Assembly: GCA_964017235.1 (NCBI GenBank)
Contig: OZ024932.1
Location: 80,665,451-80,729,450, forward strand
Direction of reading: 5' to 3'
DNA from: Sabellastarte sp. h YS-2021
Lineage: Eukaryota > Annelida > Polychaeta > Sabellida > Sabellidae
DNA: 64,000 bases
Below the pieces are notes generated by a model. The model did not search any database and was not told the DNA's origin. It saw only the letters and a program-made list of their open reading frames with translations. Of the stretch, positions 1 to 12,112 are shown piece by piece (the stretch's first letter is position 1; the number at the start of each line of letters is the position of its first letter). Both the position numbers and the translations under genes were made by a program.

Positions 1-345
1 TGGTCTGACCTTGATTTGACCTTTGACCTTGCCATAGTGACCTTGACCTATAAAATCTTGTCCAGGCTATATCTCGGAAACCATGAGGTGTAGGAAGTTG
101 ATACGTGGTAGGGACATTGGTTAGGGGGTGTAGGTGTGCAACGTCATGGTCTGACCTTGATTTGACCTTGCCGTAGTGACCTTGACCTATAAATCTTTTC
201 TGGGCTATATCTCGGAAACTGTAAGGTGTAGGAAGTTGATACTTGGTAGGGACATTGGTTAGGGGTTATAGGTGTGCATTATCATGGTGTGACCTTAATT
301 GGACCTTTGACCTTGCCGTAGTGACCTTGACCTTTAAAATCTTGT
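1..345. repeat. Tandem satellite-like repeat, unit 138-146 bp, cut by window edge
   Basis: Three head-to-tail units start at 1, 147 and 285; the third is partial. Each unit opens with TGGT-x-TGACCTT, contains TGACCTTGACCT, a TATATCTCGGAAAC stretch and GGTAGGGACATTGGTTAGG. The first and third units also contain the close spacing TGACCTTTGACC or a near match. The repeat probably continues to the left of the window. No coding capacity is seen. Confidence 0.85.
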
Positions 346-2847
346 TGCACCTTTGGGTCTGTCTTTTGATGCATTTTAAGCACTGTTAAAGTCATATTAG
401 AATTTATTAAGAATTTTACTTTTATAACTTCCAATTGTAAGAGATGGAATTTCATCAAGTGAGCCACAGATTTTACTCCCAACACCACACATAAGCATTC
501 ATTGAATGTATTACCACTTCTGTATTCATGGTAATATTCAAAACATCTAAACCATAATTCGGCCATGCAGATGTAGATAAAGAGTGTTGTAATTTTAGTG
601 TACTGATTAATGCTGTCATCTTGTTATTGAATTATCTTGTTTTAATACTTCATCTTTACATGCATTATCTTTCTTTTAGACATTATTTTCTCCATTTAAA
701 CATTGTTTGGACCTTTATATAACTGACAGTGCTCTGAAAGTATCCTGAACTTTGTACTGATACAGTACTTCCATATCTCATGGTGTTAAAATATTTCCCT
801 AGGGTGTGGGGTACGGGCATCTCTGATGCTATTTTCTACTAAGTATTACTTAGATTTCATATTCATCAACCTCCAATTTGTATTGTTTAAGTATTACTTA
901 GATTCTAAGTTAGGAAAACTCCCTATACTTTCTACTGTAACTGTAAACTTGGAAACTAGTATATCTAAGTTAGGAAGAGTCTTATTCCACAACAATTCTT
1001 ATGTAAGGTTCCCTTTGTTTTTTACTGAATCATCTGCTTTGTTAAAAAATGGTGAAAAAACTCTTGAGGGCAAATGCTGTATTTAATATTGTGTCACAGC
1101 TTAATATCAATAAAACACAAGATTCACTGCAATAATTGCATATTTTGAAAATATTCTATCATCTAAGGTACCTCTGCAGATAACTTGAAATCTAAGTCTG
1201 AGGTCTAAGGTGAGGTCTAAGGTGACCATACAGTTAGCAATGTTGATGAATACTATTTTGATCTAAGTTAGTAAAAGCTTGAGAAAAACTTAGAATCCAA
1301 GTTAGGAACAGTCTAAGTATTGTTGAAGAATACGACCCCAGAATTTTGACAGGGATTTCTCGGTAATATCTGGATCTGATTCCCTGGGCAAGGGTTTGAC
1401 CTCCTGAAACTGCTTGTTAGATAGGAATTTACATAGAATAAGTCTGCATTAAGGCTTAAATGTGGTTTGTAATGGATATCAATGATATCTACATGTTGTA
1501 AAAGTGAAACGTGATATTTTTCAAATGTAATTGTAATTTCAGAATTTCCAACCAATTTATGGATTAAAAATAATAAGTGGGTATTTTTTTTTTTCTTTTA
1601 CCTGCGGAAGGGTGTTGCGTATTTGTATATTACCCATTACTGTTATACCATTGAAATAAAATGTAGTTAAGTCTTAATGCTTGTAATTCCTTATGTCTCT
1701 GTCTTTTCCATTTGTGGGAAAAAAAACTGAAAAAAGGAAATTAATATTGCATTAGTTGAGAATAAAGAAATCTGTTTAATGCAGTAACTTGTCATAATGT
1801 ACACAGTTAGTACACTTATGTGGGAGTCGAAGTTACAATTGGTGTACAGTGGGGATTATCCCCTTACTTCACAATGTAACAAGAACCCACCCCCATTTAT
1901 GTACAAATGTATAGCACTGACACCCACATACTATTAAGGATATTCTCTTGAGTTTCAGCCTAATTTGACAAGAGGTACTCATGCTTTCAAATGAGGAAGT
2001 TAATCTGTATTGGATAGACTGAGTTGCATGCATGTGGATGTACAGTAAATGAAAAAAAAATACAGAATAACAGCTATAATGTAAATGACTTGGAGTATAA
2101 ACACTGAAACCAATGTGAAATAATCACACTGATCTCATTTACTTTCATTTTATTGCTTTTTTGTTTTTCATTAATTTTGAAAGTGATTATTTATTGTGGC
2201 TACAAGGTTAATATGACGGTGCAGTGGCAAAGGGTTTGTTTGTTGTTTTTGTTTTTTTTTACAAACAGTTCTTATCAAAGTGCAAAAGTAGAAAGAGACC
2301 AATATTTGAGACGGATACAGTTTCGTGTACTGGACCAGAAAAAGGACATAAATTTGCAGCCTTTCTTTGATGGGATATTTCTCATGAGTCAGTCATATTT
2401 TTAGACTTCAGTACAAGTGTATGAAGTTATATAACTTATCCTAAAGTCAAAAAAGTGTACTCATCTTCTGTGTCTTCTTAAGAAACCTTCACTTTTATGT
2501 GCAACTAATCGTCAAAACTTTACTTTAATATGCCTACTCATGGGTAATCAAGAACTATTCATTCTGCTCACTAAACCATAGCTGTTTGTCAAACATGAGG
2601 TTAACCTACTACAAAGCTGTATGAACCAAAAAGCTTGTTACAAGTTTTTGTATATCATTTATTTAACTTTTATATCTGATTCTTTAAGTGGTGTGTAATT
2701 GACCTATGATCAAGAGAAATCAAGAGTTTTGCACTCGGCAAATAGCCAGAAATAATACTTTTGAAAAAGTCAAGTTTATGTTAAGATAAATTTTAACCCT
2801 TACACCTGTAATTCTTTTTCCTGTGTATTTATACTCAGTGTAATACT
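346..2847. other. Non-coding stretch, possible 3'UTR of a gene to the left
   Basis: No convincing coding exon is visible. An AATAAA lies at 1109-1114, so part of this DNA could be the 3' end of a plus-strand transcript entering from the left. Between about 825 and 1330 the words CTAAGTTAGGAA and TATTCATCAAC recur in both orientations, which suggests a degraded inverted-repeat element without clear ends. A possible splice acceptor follows a T-rich tract at about 2,260-2,270, with a short open stretch behind it, but nothing supports it as a real exon. Confidence 0.4.
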
Positions 2848-2951
2848 ACCTTTACTACAGGACTAAATGCACTATTTGACCCATCTCCACTGTTATATTA
2901 CCTTTACTACAAGAATAAATGCACTGTTTGACCCATCCCCACTGTTATAAA
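2848..2951. repeat. 52-bp tandem duplication
   Basis: Two adjacent copies of a 52-bp unit beginning ACCTTTACTACA and ending CCACTGTTATA differ at a few positions. Simple local duplication. Confidence 0.8.
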
Positions 2952-2954
2952 ATA

Positions 2955-3165
2955 CAGCCCAAGCTCTCAAGTGATGGACAGTCCCCTAACTGAAAGACAA
3001 AGTTTCAAGGGTGACTATTATTTAGTGTCCTTGGGAGGTGTCACTGAGGACAACTGTTTTAAGTGGTCATCTGAGCCACAAAGTATCTGCCTGTACTTGG
3101 GATTGAACCTACGTCCTCTGTATTCCTAGGTAAGTGTGTTACCCGTAAGGCCACACTCTGTAAAA
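2955..3165 (-). mobile_element. tRNA-derived SINE, degraded
   Basis: On the minus strand there is an A-box-like TGGCCTTACGGGT followed about 35 bp later by a B-box-like GGTTCAATCCC, as in a tRNA-type pol III promoter. The sequence after the B box runs on for about 130 bp, too long for a tRNA, so a SINE is the better call. Ends and target duplication are not clear. Confidence 0.55.
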
Positions 3166-3179
3166 GATTGGGACAACAA

Positions 3180-3320
3180 TATTACTTGTTTGGTGGTTAG
3201 TACTACTTCCGCGTAGGACATAGGTTCAAATATTGGCACTGGCTTTAAATGAATAAGTCGGCATTTGCTTTGCAGCATTCAATGGTTAATACTACAGAAT
3301 CTTGATCCACTGAAAACAGC
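3180..3320 (+). mobile_element. tRNA-derived SINE fragment
   Basis: An A-box-like TTTGGTGGTTAGTACTAC and a B-box-like AGGTTCAAATATTGGC lie in tRNA spacing. The following part (GTCGGCATTT, then ACAGAATCTTGATCCACTG) resembles the 3' body of the better preserved SINE at 46,961-47,200, so the two are probably one family. Shorter related snippets occur at about 3,390 and 3,490. Confidence 0.5.
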
Positions 3321-3519
3321 TTTATAAATGGGACAACAAGATTTAAAATTTATAAACTGAACAAGTATATTGTACAAAACGTTACAAAATCTTGACCAAG
3401 TAGAGTAGTATGCCAAGGAAGTAGACAATAACAAATACAGTTTATACACTGAGCTAATGTAATATTGCTGTGCTCAGTGGTTTTATAGTGCAAACATCTT
3501 GACCAAGTTTTTCATGAAT

Positions 3520-4131
3520 TCACCTTAATGTCTTGTCTTGTACTTGCAGTAACACTCCCCGGCCATTTTATTTGGTACCTATACCAGTATCTGATATTAA
3601 ATTTGAACTTAATAACATGTTAGAGAAAATGTTCGCTTTTCAATGGTGTTTATCAGTTGATTGACAACAAGGAGATTTAAGGCTGTCATCAGGTTCAAGA
3701 TCATCAGGAAATTATTTAGAGAAGGGTGCATTTTTCGACATTCACAGCAAAATTGAACTTTTAAGTTTGAGTAACTAAACAAATTTTCCCCCCAATGATG
3801 TCACTTGTGGATATTTTCAGTGCCAATCCCTTTTGTTCACTAGCCATTGATGTCATATCAGGAAAAAATCTCCATATGAAGTTTAGTTAAGTTCGTAAGA
3901 GATGAATTTTAGATATGTATTTTTTCTTCTTTTCAAATCTGTCCATTACATTAAGCAGTGTGTAATAAGTAGACTATGAAGGGTGTTACTCTGGTTAGTA
4001 TACAACATTTTTCCTTGTTAAAGATATTTTCTTCAATTACACTATGTAGTTGCCACATTTCGGAAGACATTTTTAGCGAAACCCTTTTTTTTTTCTTTTA
4101 ATGTAAAAAAAAATTTTTTTTTGAAGCCACA
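3520..4131. other. Non-coding, nothing recognised
   Basis: AT-rich sequence with short T and A runs near 4,085-4,120. No exon, repeat unit or RNA gene is seen. Confidence 0.5.
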
Positions 4132-4690
4132 CCCAGTAAACATAGCAAACGATTCTAAACGTTTAGTAAACATATAAACGTTTTTAAAACCAAATATAAA
4201 CCTAAATATTGACAATTATTCAATATTATGAGTTTATAAACATTTCGGCAACATTAGTTTGGTTTATAAACGTTTAATAAACGTTTTTAAACATTTACTA
4301 AGAGTGAAAAATATCTTAACCTTGCTTTCATTTTGGATGATGATATCAACACAGCCATTTTGAGAGAAACTGGAGAAATATTTCTGTTACTATATCTTGC
4401 TGTATCACTGTTGTTTGAAGCCATCATTAAATTATAAGTGGAGATATAAAAGTACCTTATATCATAGAATGCACTGTACAAGGTTAAATTAATGTAAACA
4501 GGGAAATTATTCATAAAATGAAGTTTGTTTACATTCTCCCTTGGATCATGCTGGATACTTGAACATTTATGTATAAACGTTTATGCTTAAACGTTGATAA
4601 ACGTTTATAGGCGAACGTTTAGGAGCCCATCATTTTTAAACCTTAAATAAACTGTTCATAGGTTTATAAACGTTTGTAATGTTTACTGGG
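4132..4690. mobile_element. Non-autonomous TIR element (MITE-like), 559 bp
   Basis: The left end CCCAGTAAACATAGCAAACG (4132-4151) is matched at 18 of 20 positions by the inverted right end at 4671-4690. The interior is crowded near both ends with the palindrome AAACGTTT and one-base variants, roughly eight copies, which may be subterminal protein-binding sites. No transposase is encoded. A CA flanks both sides but the target duplication is uncertain, so I do not assign a superfamily. Confidence 0.75.
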
Positions 4691-4931
4691 CAGTGCTGCA
4701 GACTGTTAAATATGTTCAAGGGATCTGGTATAAAACTTCTAGAAGGAAAATTGAGAATGTTGCAAGCTACTACTGTAGCTTTATTGATGTTGTTCAGGAA
4801 TAGATTAATGCTATAAAACTACAATTTTTATGAGATTGCCTGGTGGTTGACAATGTAGAAATCTTAGCCAAGTTCAAGGTTATGATTTTTAACACTTTCT
4901 GATATGACCAGAAAAACGTGACAAAAATGTA

Positions 4932-6499
4932 TTTTATTGCGTTAATACATCCTATCCAATGGACAATTGCTAATCCGGTCGGCGCAGACCGGCCCGCCAA
5001 ATGCCAGAAAAAGACATCCTGTGTTTCCACCGGCTGGCCGGTCCCAGTACTGTGCACTCCCCAGATGGCGCCTCTTATTTCCTTCCTGTCTAGACAACCT
5101 GACGTCATAGCATCTCCAGAGTTTTTAAAGGAAAAAGTGTGCATTATGACGGATTTTCAACCTTAATTGCAGATAATTTAGAGTAGAAGGGTTATCTATA
5201 TATCAAGCACGGATATACATTAAGAAATCTGCTGGAAACGCTCCCTAGCTGACTCAAATTAGTGTTGATGAGAAATATGAAGGCCGCCATTTTGCTAGTT
5301 TCCTCCCATTCAACAATTGTGTTGTTAGGGGCAGATCGACATGAAGGAAAATACTGGATATTCTACTTACAAGGTATTGTTATACGTGTCTTTGTTGTGA
5401 TTGTCCCTTCTGTAACCTTCCAGCGACAAATCATGAAGGAAACATCAGTACTTTCTAGTATTTGCAACTAGCAATCACAGAATACTTCATTCTATGTAGT
5501 ATTTAACACTGTAAATAGAAGGAATTCCCATCAGAAGAGGTGCATTTTTCAGATTTCTTCAGAGCGCACTGGTACCGACTTCTCTGCTGTATAGCATCAG
5601 TCACACCAGCCTAGCTCGAGTATTAGTGTTTTTCCATCAGAAGCAAGAGATGCCCTCTTCAGATTTCTTCAAAGCGCACTGGTCCAGACATCTTTGCTGT
5701 AAAGCATTAGTCGACCGGCAAGCTCCAGTTCAGCCAACCTTACAATAGAAGTGATATCAGTCCCTCCCTTGCAGACCTGGCTTTGTTGTCGGTAGTGGGG
5801 GTTGTGGATGGCCAGTTCACTGGTTTTATCACGGAAGGAAGAAAGAACTTCATCTACAGAGCGCACTGGTCCAGGCTTCTCTGCTTTTAAAGCATCAGCC
5901 GACCGGCCAGCTTAAAAAATGCGACCTCTGACGTCATCTCCACGAAGCTGGTCACATGTTTTCACCGACCAAGCACGAAGCTTATCACGTGACTCACTGA
6001 CCAGGAAGGTCGGAAGTGCGTTCTTCAGAACTCAGGTCTACTGTGATTCCAGTCCCTGCCTTGCAGACCCGGCCTTGTTGTCGGTAGTGGGGTTTTGTGG
6101 ACAGTCAGAATATTGTAAAGTTGCCGGTTAAGTATCACACAAAGAACGCGACCACCGACGTCATCCTCAATCAGCCAATCGCGTGTCCTTCCGAACAACA
6201 AGCTGGTCACGTGACACGCCGACCAGCAATTGTTTCTAAAAATAGATCACAGGGGCTTTCCCAGCAACTGTCAAATCTACAAATAAGACGTGCGTTTTAA
6301 AGAAATCCTTTAATTAAGGAAACGCGCAGTAAGCTGAATTTCAACACAAGATAGTTGTGAACTTGCTTCAGCAACTGGTTACAGAATGTACCGACCGGGT
6401 ACCGGCTACACAGCCTTGTACAGTTGTTTCAACAACTGGTTTGGTTACAGAGTGTACCGACCAGGTACCAGCTACACAGCCTTTGTACAGCTTACCCGA

Positions 6500-6530
<31 letters not shown>

Positions 6531-9316
6531 ACTGGTTACAGAGTCATCCGACCCAGTCTATTCAACTCTGTTGTGATTCTGGGGGAGGTAGACAGCTAGT
6601 ATCTACAAGATATGGCTTCAACCAACTGGTTATAGAGTCTGGCCACACAGCCTGCACTGACCAGCTTACTTCACATTAACCGTTACAGAGCCTGCCTATT
6701 ACCAACCAGCACCAAGAATCACCAACCCAAAGGTCTTCTACCAGCTGGCCACTCCTCATCAGCAGCCTATTCACCGGCATAAGACTGATGACAGGCCTAA
6801 TAATGTATAGTCCCTGATAGGAAGTTTTTTCCTACACAGAAACTGCTTCAACCGGTTATAGAGCACACCAACCAGTTACCGGCTATACAGTCTTCACTGA
6901 GCAGTTTTGCTTCACACCAGCTGGTTACAGAGTCTACCGACCTGCTATGAGGTGCAATTACTGTCTTGCCCCTTGCTTCAATACCGGTGTCAGAGGACCG
7001 ACCAGCAGACCCACCTGGGGATCACCTAGTTAGTAGACCAATAACCAAATTCAGTGGTCAGCCTAGCCTACCAGCTTTACTGGTTACAGAGTATCACAGG
7101 CTACAGGGAATTGCAGTGGCCGAAATTGCTGGTTATAGAGAAAACAAATGGGTCTTGTACAGCAAGAGAAAAGGTGGCCCACACTCAAACAAGTTTCATT
7201 GTCTCTGGTCAGGGGTCAGCCATCATACAAATGACAATGTGTACATGTTCCACCTTACAGGCGTCTGGCCTGGGACCAAGAGTTGGTAAAATGTGAAGGG
7301 TTGTTTCAGCCCCACCGGACTGGACCACAGCAAGAACAGATGGACTGTTAACTGTTCATTGTCACCAGGCCGGACCAGTGTCTGGAGAGACAGTAAATGT
7401 TTTTTTCAGCCTACTAAATGTCCCAAATGTTGCACTAAAGTTTACCTGAAGGGGCCAGACTATATCACCTTTTGGAACTTAGGAAACCTTGGGAGCTGGA
7501 CCCTAGGTAGTGCAATTTTGAAGGAGGGCTACACCCTCCCTTTCAAGTTCAGAGGAGTACAAGGAACCAGAACATCATAAGCTGCTCTGTCAATCCCCAC
7601 AGGAACCTCTACTGGTTGCAGACATTGCATCAGCTTATGGACAAAAAAAAATGGAGACACCGGAAACCATCAGAACCTCCCTCCAACAAGCGAGTGGGTT
7701 ACCTCTATAGTTTTCAAGGATGCCTACTTCCATATACCAGGACAGGAACAGTCCAGGAAATATCTGAGATTTCATGTCCAGGGTCGGACATACCAATTCA
7801 AAGCTCTGCTTTTCGGTCTGTCCGCAGCACCCTTGGAGTTCACTGTAATAACAAGGAGGTAAAACTGATGGCCATACACAAGGGTATAAGAATCCACCAG
7901 TACCTAGTCGACTGGTTGGTGAGAGATGCATCCCACCAGGTTTGTCTCCAGCATACTCAATATGCCAAGAACTAGGTTGGCTGGTGAATTTGGAAAAGTT
8001 GGAACTGGAACCAAAGCAGATCTTCGATTTTGTAGGCTACCAGTTCGACCTCAGGGCCGGTCGGGTCTGACCGACACCGGACCGTTGGCAGAACCTTCAG
8101 GACAAGATACTAGAAATACTGTCACTACCAGCTTGTCCGGTCCAGCAGTTCATGTCTCTGATAGGTTTACTAACAGCCGCAGAAAAGCAGATTCACCTAG
8201 ACCAACTTCATATGAGACCCATACAGTGGCATCTCAAAAACAACTGGAGGGTACCAGAGTCACTAGAAAAGGGTGATTCCAATACCAAGTCCTTGCACCC
8301 ACATTTACAATGGTGGCTGCAAGAGGACAATGGCCTTACAGGCCAACCGTTACACCCAATAAAACATGCTCTGCAAATCTTTACAGACACATCAAAAGAA
8401 GGGTGGGGCGCTCACCTAAACGAAAGCACTGCAAGAGGCACCTGGTCCCTTCCGGAAAGCAAGTTGCATATCAATTACCTAGAACTCAAGGCAGTCTTTC
8501 TAGCCTTAAAAGAGTTCCAAGACCTCTGCATACACAAGATAGTACTTGTAGCGACGGACAACACCACAGTGGTGTCATACATAAACAAGGAAGGAGCCAT
8601 GAGGTCGGGCACACTTTGTGCTCTACTATGGAGAATCTTGACCTGGTGCACCAGAAATCAAGTAACTCTCAAAGCCCGACACATTCCAAGCCGGCTGATG
8701 TGGTAGCAGACAAGCTATCCAGGCTAGGCCAGGCCATCCAAACAGAGTGGTCTCTCCTTCAGGAGGTCTTCCAAACAATATGCAGCAGGTGGCACCGGCC
8801 TCAAATAGACCTATTTGCCACGAGGTTCAACAATAAGTTGCCCTTGTTTGTGTCGCCAGTACCACATTCCTTGGCCACAGCAGTGGATGCAGTAAGTCTG
8901 CCATGGGTCTTCACATAAGTCCCTAGTAACTTACCCGCCGACCAAGCGGTAGTTATTCAGCAATTGTCCATTGGATAGGATGTATTAACGCAATAAAATT
9001 GCAAATTTAATAAGTAATACCCTATCCAATGGACACACAAGACCCTCCCACCGACCCCGCTATCAGCTTACTAGGGGACTAATAGGTTTAGACAACGAAA
9101 AAGATGCTATGACGTCAGGTTGTCTAGACAAGAAGGAAGTACGAGGCACCATCTGGGGAGTGCACAGTACTGGGACCAGCCAGCCGGTGGAAACACAGGA
9201 CATCTTTTTCTGGCGTTTGGCGGGCCGGTCTGCGCCGAACGGATTAGCAATTGTCCATTGGATAGGGTATTAATTAACTTATAAAAATTTAATTTACTTA
9301 TTAAATTTGCAATTTT
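4932..9316 (+). mobile_element. DIRS-like tyrosine-recombinase retroelement, decayed fossil
   Basis: The left end (TTTTATTGCGTTAATAC, then TGGACAATTGCTAATCC) reappears inverted at about 9,060-9,316, with the same internal words (for example the segment around ACAGTACTGGGACC). A short block at about 8,951-9,032 combines inverted copies of both termini, the internal complementary region typical of DIRS elements. Recognisable parts are reverse transcriptase (about 7.4-8.15 kb, with a YLVDWL catalytic-box relative) and RNase H (about 8.15-8.8 kb). Gag and recombinase are not recognisable. The copy is old, with many breaks. It is 2.5 kb from, and in the same orientation as, the younger relative at 11,800. 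Confidence 0.85.
5515..6110. repeat. Degenerate internal repeats in the 5' part of the DIRS fossil
   Basis: A block around TTGTTGTCGGTAGTGG occurs at about 5,758-5,812 and again at 6,049-6,100, about 291 bp apart. A second block containing CTTCA...GCGCACTGGT and TCTCTGCT recurs near 5,555, 5,660 and 5,855. From 6,360 to 7,130 the words ACTGGTTACAGAG and CAGCTACACAGCC recur many times. A run of about 30 C lies at 6,500-6,529. Confidence 0.7.
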
Positions 9317-10256
9317 ATCCCATTCACTTTAGAGAGACAACAAAAAGCTGATGCCTCGTGACAATGACATAAAAAAATTTGTGCAATAATATTCTGGGTT
9401 AACTTTTCAAACCAATTCTTTTACCAGTTATCTGATGATATTGATGTTGGACTTGTGCAATTTGTAGAATAATCTGCGTAAATTTCCTCTAACCGATCAC
9501 AAAGCTTAATAGTTTGACCGTTTCCAATGACACAGTGAAAATAATGTGCACTGTCATCAGGTGCAAGAATATCGGGAAGAGCTCCAAGCCAGAGAAACTG
9601 GACATTTCTCACACTTTCATTCAAAAGGGAACTTTATGCCTAAGTAAATGCACAGACATTGCACCAGTAAACATCTTCATGGATAAACGTTCATTTTGTC
9701 CACCAAACCATTGAAGTCATTCTAGCTATTGTTGCCATTGTTGCAAATACAAAAAAACTACAAATGCTCTAGATAACCTCGCATACATCCCATTCATTCT
9801 AATCCACAGGTGACATACTCTGGGATATTTCACCTTTCAATTTTAGCCTTTATGTTAGTGATTTGTTCTGATGAAATATTTTACAAGAAATCAAACGTGC
9901 GACTTTTCGATTTTCTTTATTTTGTTTTTCCATAAAAAGTCACCGTTTTGACGAATAAACTGGTTTGAGTAAGATTCGATCAAAACTCTGAAGTCATTTT
10001 TCAGATCAGGGGTTTCTTAAGAAAGGTTATGAGGGTTCATTTTCTTTGACGGCTAAAATAACAATGGCAAAATACTTTCAATTATGTTTCAATTAGTAGC
10101 TTATTGTAAAACTACACTGTTTTATCAATGTCAAAACAAGAAAAATTACAAATGAACCCAAAACTAGTATTTTTGTCAGGTTTTTTTTCTAAACAAAAAA
10201 GAAATGGTAAATATTAACCGGAAAATCTATACGGTAAAACATACTGGACATTAAAA
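9317..10256. other. Non-coding, with one unidentified open stretch on the minus strand
   Basis: A minus-strand open stretch at 9,421-9,624 has a protein-like composition (for example FLWLGALPDILAPDDSAHYF), with related-looking coding sense continuing upstream in another frame to about 9,720. I do not recognise the family; it could be a decayed transposon or host pseudogene. The rest is AT-rich and featureless. Confidence 0.35.
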
Positions 10257-10420
10257 CACAGTAGACATTTCTCAGCTGTGGAGGTTTCCCCTACCCAGGT
10301 AGTTAGTTTTGCCTCATTTGCATACACTGTTTATGATATATAAGTGGAGCTTCTCCTCGTCACTTTTGTGAAATACCCAGAGACAATGTATGTTAATTTG
10401 GTGTCGGCTGACTATGCTAA
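10257..10420 (+). repeat. Dispersed repeat, copy 1 (inverted partner at 18,560-18,715)
   Basis: About 160 bp beginning AGACATTTCTCAGCT and containing CATTTGCATACACTGTTTAT and TCACTTTTGTGAAA is repeated in reverse orientation at 18,560-18,715 with moderate divergence. The two copies flank the DIRS element at 11,800-18,272. Confidence 0.8.
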
Positions 10421-11799
10421 TTCAGTGCACCATATAAACATTAGGAATACCCCCGTTCCACGTTTGTGATAGACTTAAGACACAACCAATGTTAAAATCT
10501 GGTAAAACTGAAATAATCTATTTAATTTTCCTAAAATGAAAAGATTGACTTCAGCCAAATATTGAACTTATGACCTGATCTATGACTACCACAATAGATA
10601 AAAATAGCTCTGATAACACTGAGTTGCAGTCACTCTTGGGAAAGATTTGTTGCATGGGAAATGTGGACAACTTAGTCTCTTTCACAGAACAGATTGGTCC
10701 TAATGAATCATACACAAATTGGCGTTTTTACCAAATTGGCACCCACCAGATTGATCCCATGATAAAATACTCTAATCCAATAGGCTCTCAGAAAAAAAAA
10801 CTGGTTAAATTGGCCCGCAGGATAAAATACCTTTGTCAAATTGGCCCCAGAAAATTATTGTGCTTTCAAAGAAATTATGTTAAAGGATAAAGATCATAAA
10901 AGTTTTATGTTGGTAAACAGAAGGTATTGGTTTAACTTATATGTGATTCAATAAAACTTTTATAGCACTTAATCTCCATCAAACCAATTGCACTTTTCAT
11001 AACTATAACTAAACAAGTGAGCAAATGACAGACCATAAATGGCATTGATTAAAACATCAAAAAACATCATAAAAATGATATGAAAGATATTAAGCACCCA
11101 AAAAGTACTCTTTTATTATATTTATTAATTATTTCCATCTTGGGGCCAAGTTTACATGGTCAAGATTTCAGGGGGTTGATTTGCTGATTTGGCAGAGTTC
11201 TGTTGTCCAGTTCCCAGCCCTAACACAAAAAATATCGGTTACAACAACTTGGGAAATAAATGCTTACTGACACATCCTTAATGCATTTGATTGTCCCAAT
11301 TGATCATAGCCAACATGATCAGTGCAGTCAGGACAAAAACTTGTTACAGTGGAACAAGGGTATTGTTTTTACAACAAGAGGATAATCTTAGTGAAGACCA
11401 ATACGTTTCTGTAATTTGATTTTATATTATTTTACAATAATCTCTTCAGCATTCAAATACTTGTATCTATGGGTGAACTCCATGACATGTATTAACCTAA
11501 CATTGATCTAATTAACACACAGTCATGTTTGACTCTCTTTTATGGGGATATATTTTGTTTTCCATACATTATCTACACCATATAGTACAATATTTTAAAA
11601 AGTATCCGTGCTCCATGAATGTAAATTTTATGTTATTTAAAGCCTGAGTATTGTTTTAACTTTCTTTGTCTAAATGAAAAGTTAAATTTCTGTTTGATTT
11701 GTTTATTTGCAAATAATCCTAGCAAAACTATCAATATTAGATTTTATGGGTTTTGTACTCGATGACTTGGTGGGTAAAACAAATGTGTCGAAGAGAGTG
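10421..11799. other. Non-coding, weak short repeats only
   Basis: No gene is recognised. Between about 10,690 and 10,860 the words AAATTGGCCC and GATAAAATAC recur at roughly 45-70 bp intervals, a degenerate tandem pattern. Otherwise AT-rich DNA without ends or motifs I can name. Confidence 0.5.
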
Positions 11800-12112
11800 T
11801 TTTATTGCGTTAATATATCTTACCTAGTGGACAGATGCATTTGTCCGGCGCACAGCCGGTCCCGCCAAACGTTAGAGAAAAACGCCTCGAGCTGGGCTCT
11901 GGCCCGGACCGGTAGTGTCCTGTTTACTCGCCAGGTGGCTGTATAGCCTCCCTGCCGGTGCACTGCGCGTGCGCGCGCATGCGTACTTCCTCCTTTTGTT
12001 TGGCGCGAAGACGAGAGGTCGTCTGTTTTTTGGAGAAACTTTTATTTTATTTTATATCTGTTACAGGATATATTTTGATAAATTCTTTGTGTAGAAGTGT
12101 TGTTTAATAACT

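Noticed and set aside
826-1086. Open stretch of 86 codons before an AATAAA
   Set aside because: Composition is that of AT-rich non-coding DNA and the region has inverted CTAAGTTAGG repeats; kept only as possible 3'UTR.
2153-2404. Possible last exon after a T-rich acceptor-like tract
   Set aside because: No partner exon, no recognisable motif, and more than one frame is equally plausible.
6357-6679. Proline-rich small ORFs across the C run
   Set aside because: Produced by the homopolymer and repeated wording within the DIRS fossil.
10582-10890. 102-codon open stretch
   Set aside because: Made of degenerate repeated words (AAATTGGCCC, GATAAAATAC); not a gene.
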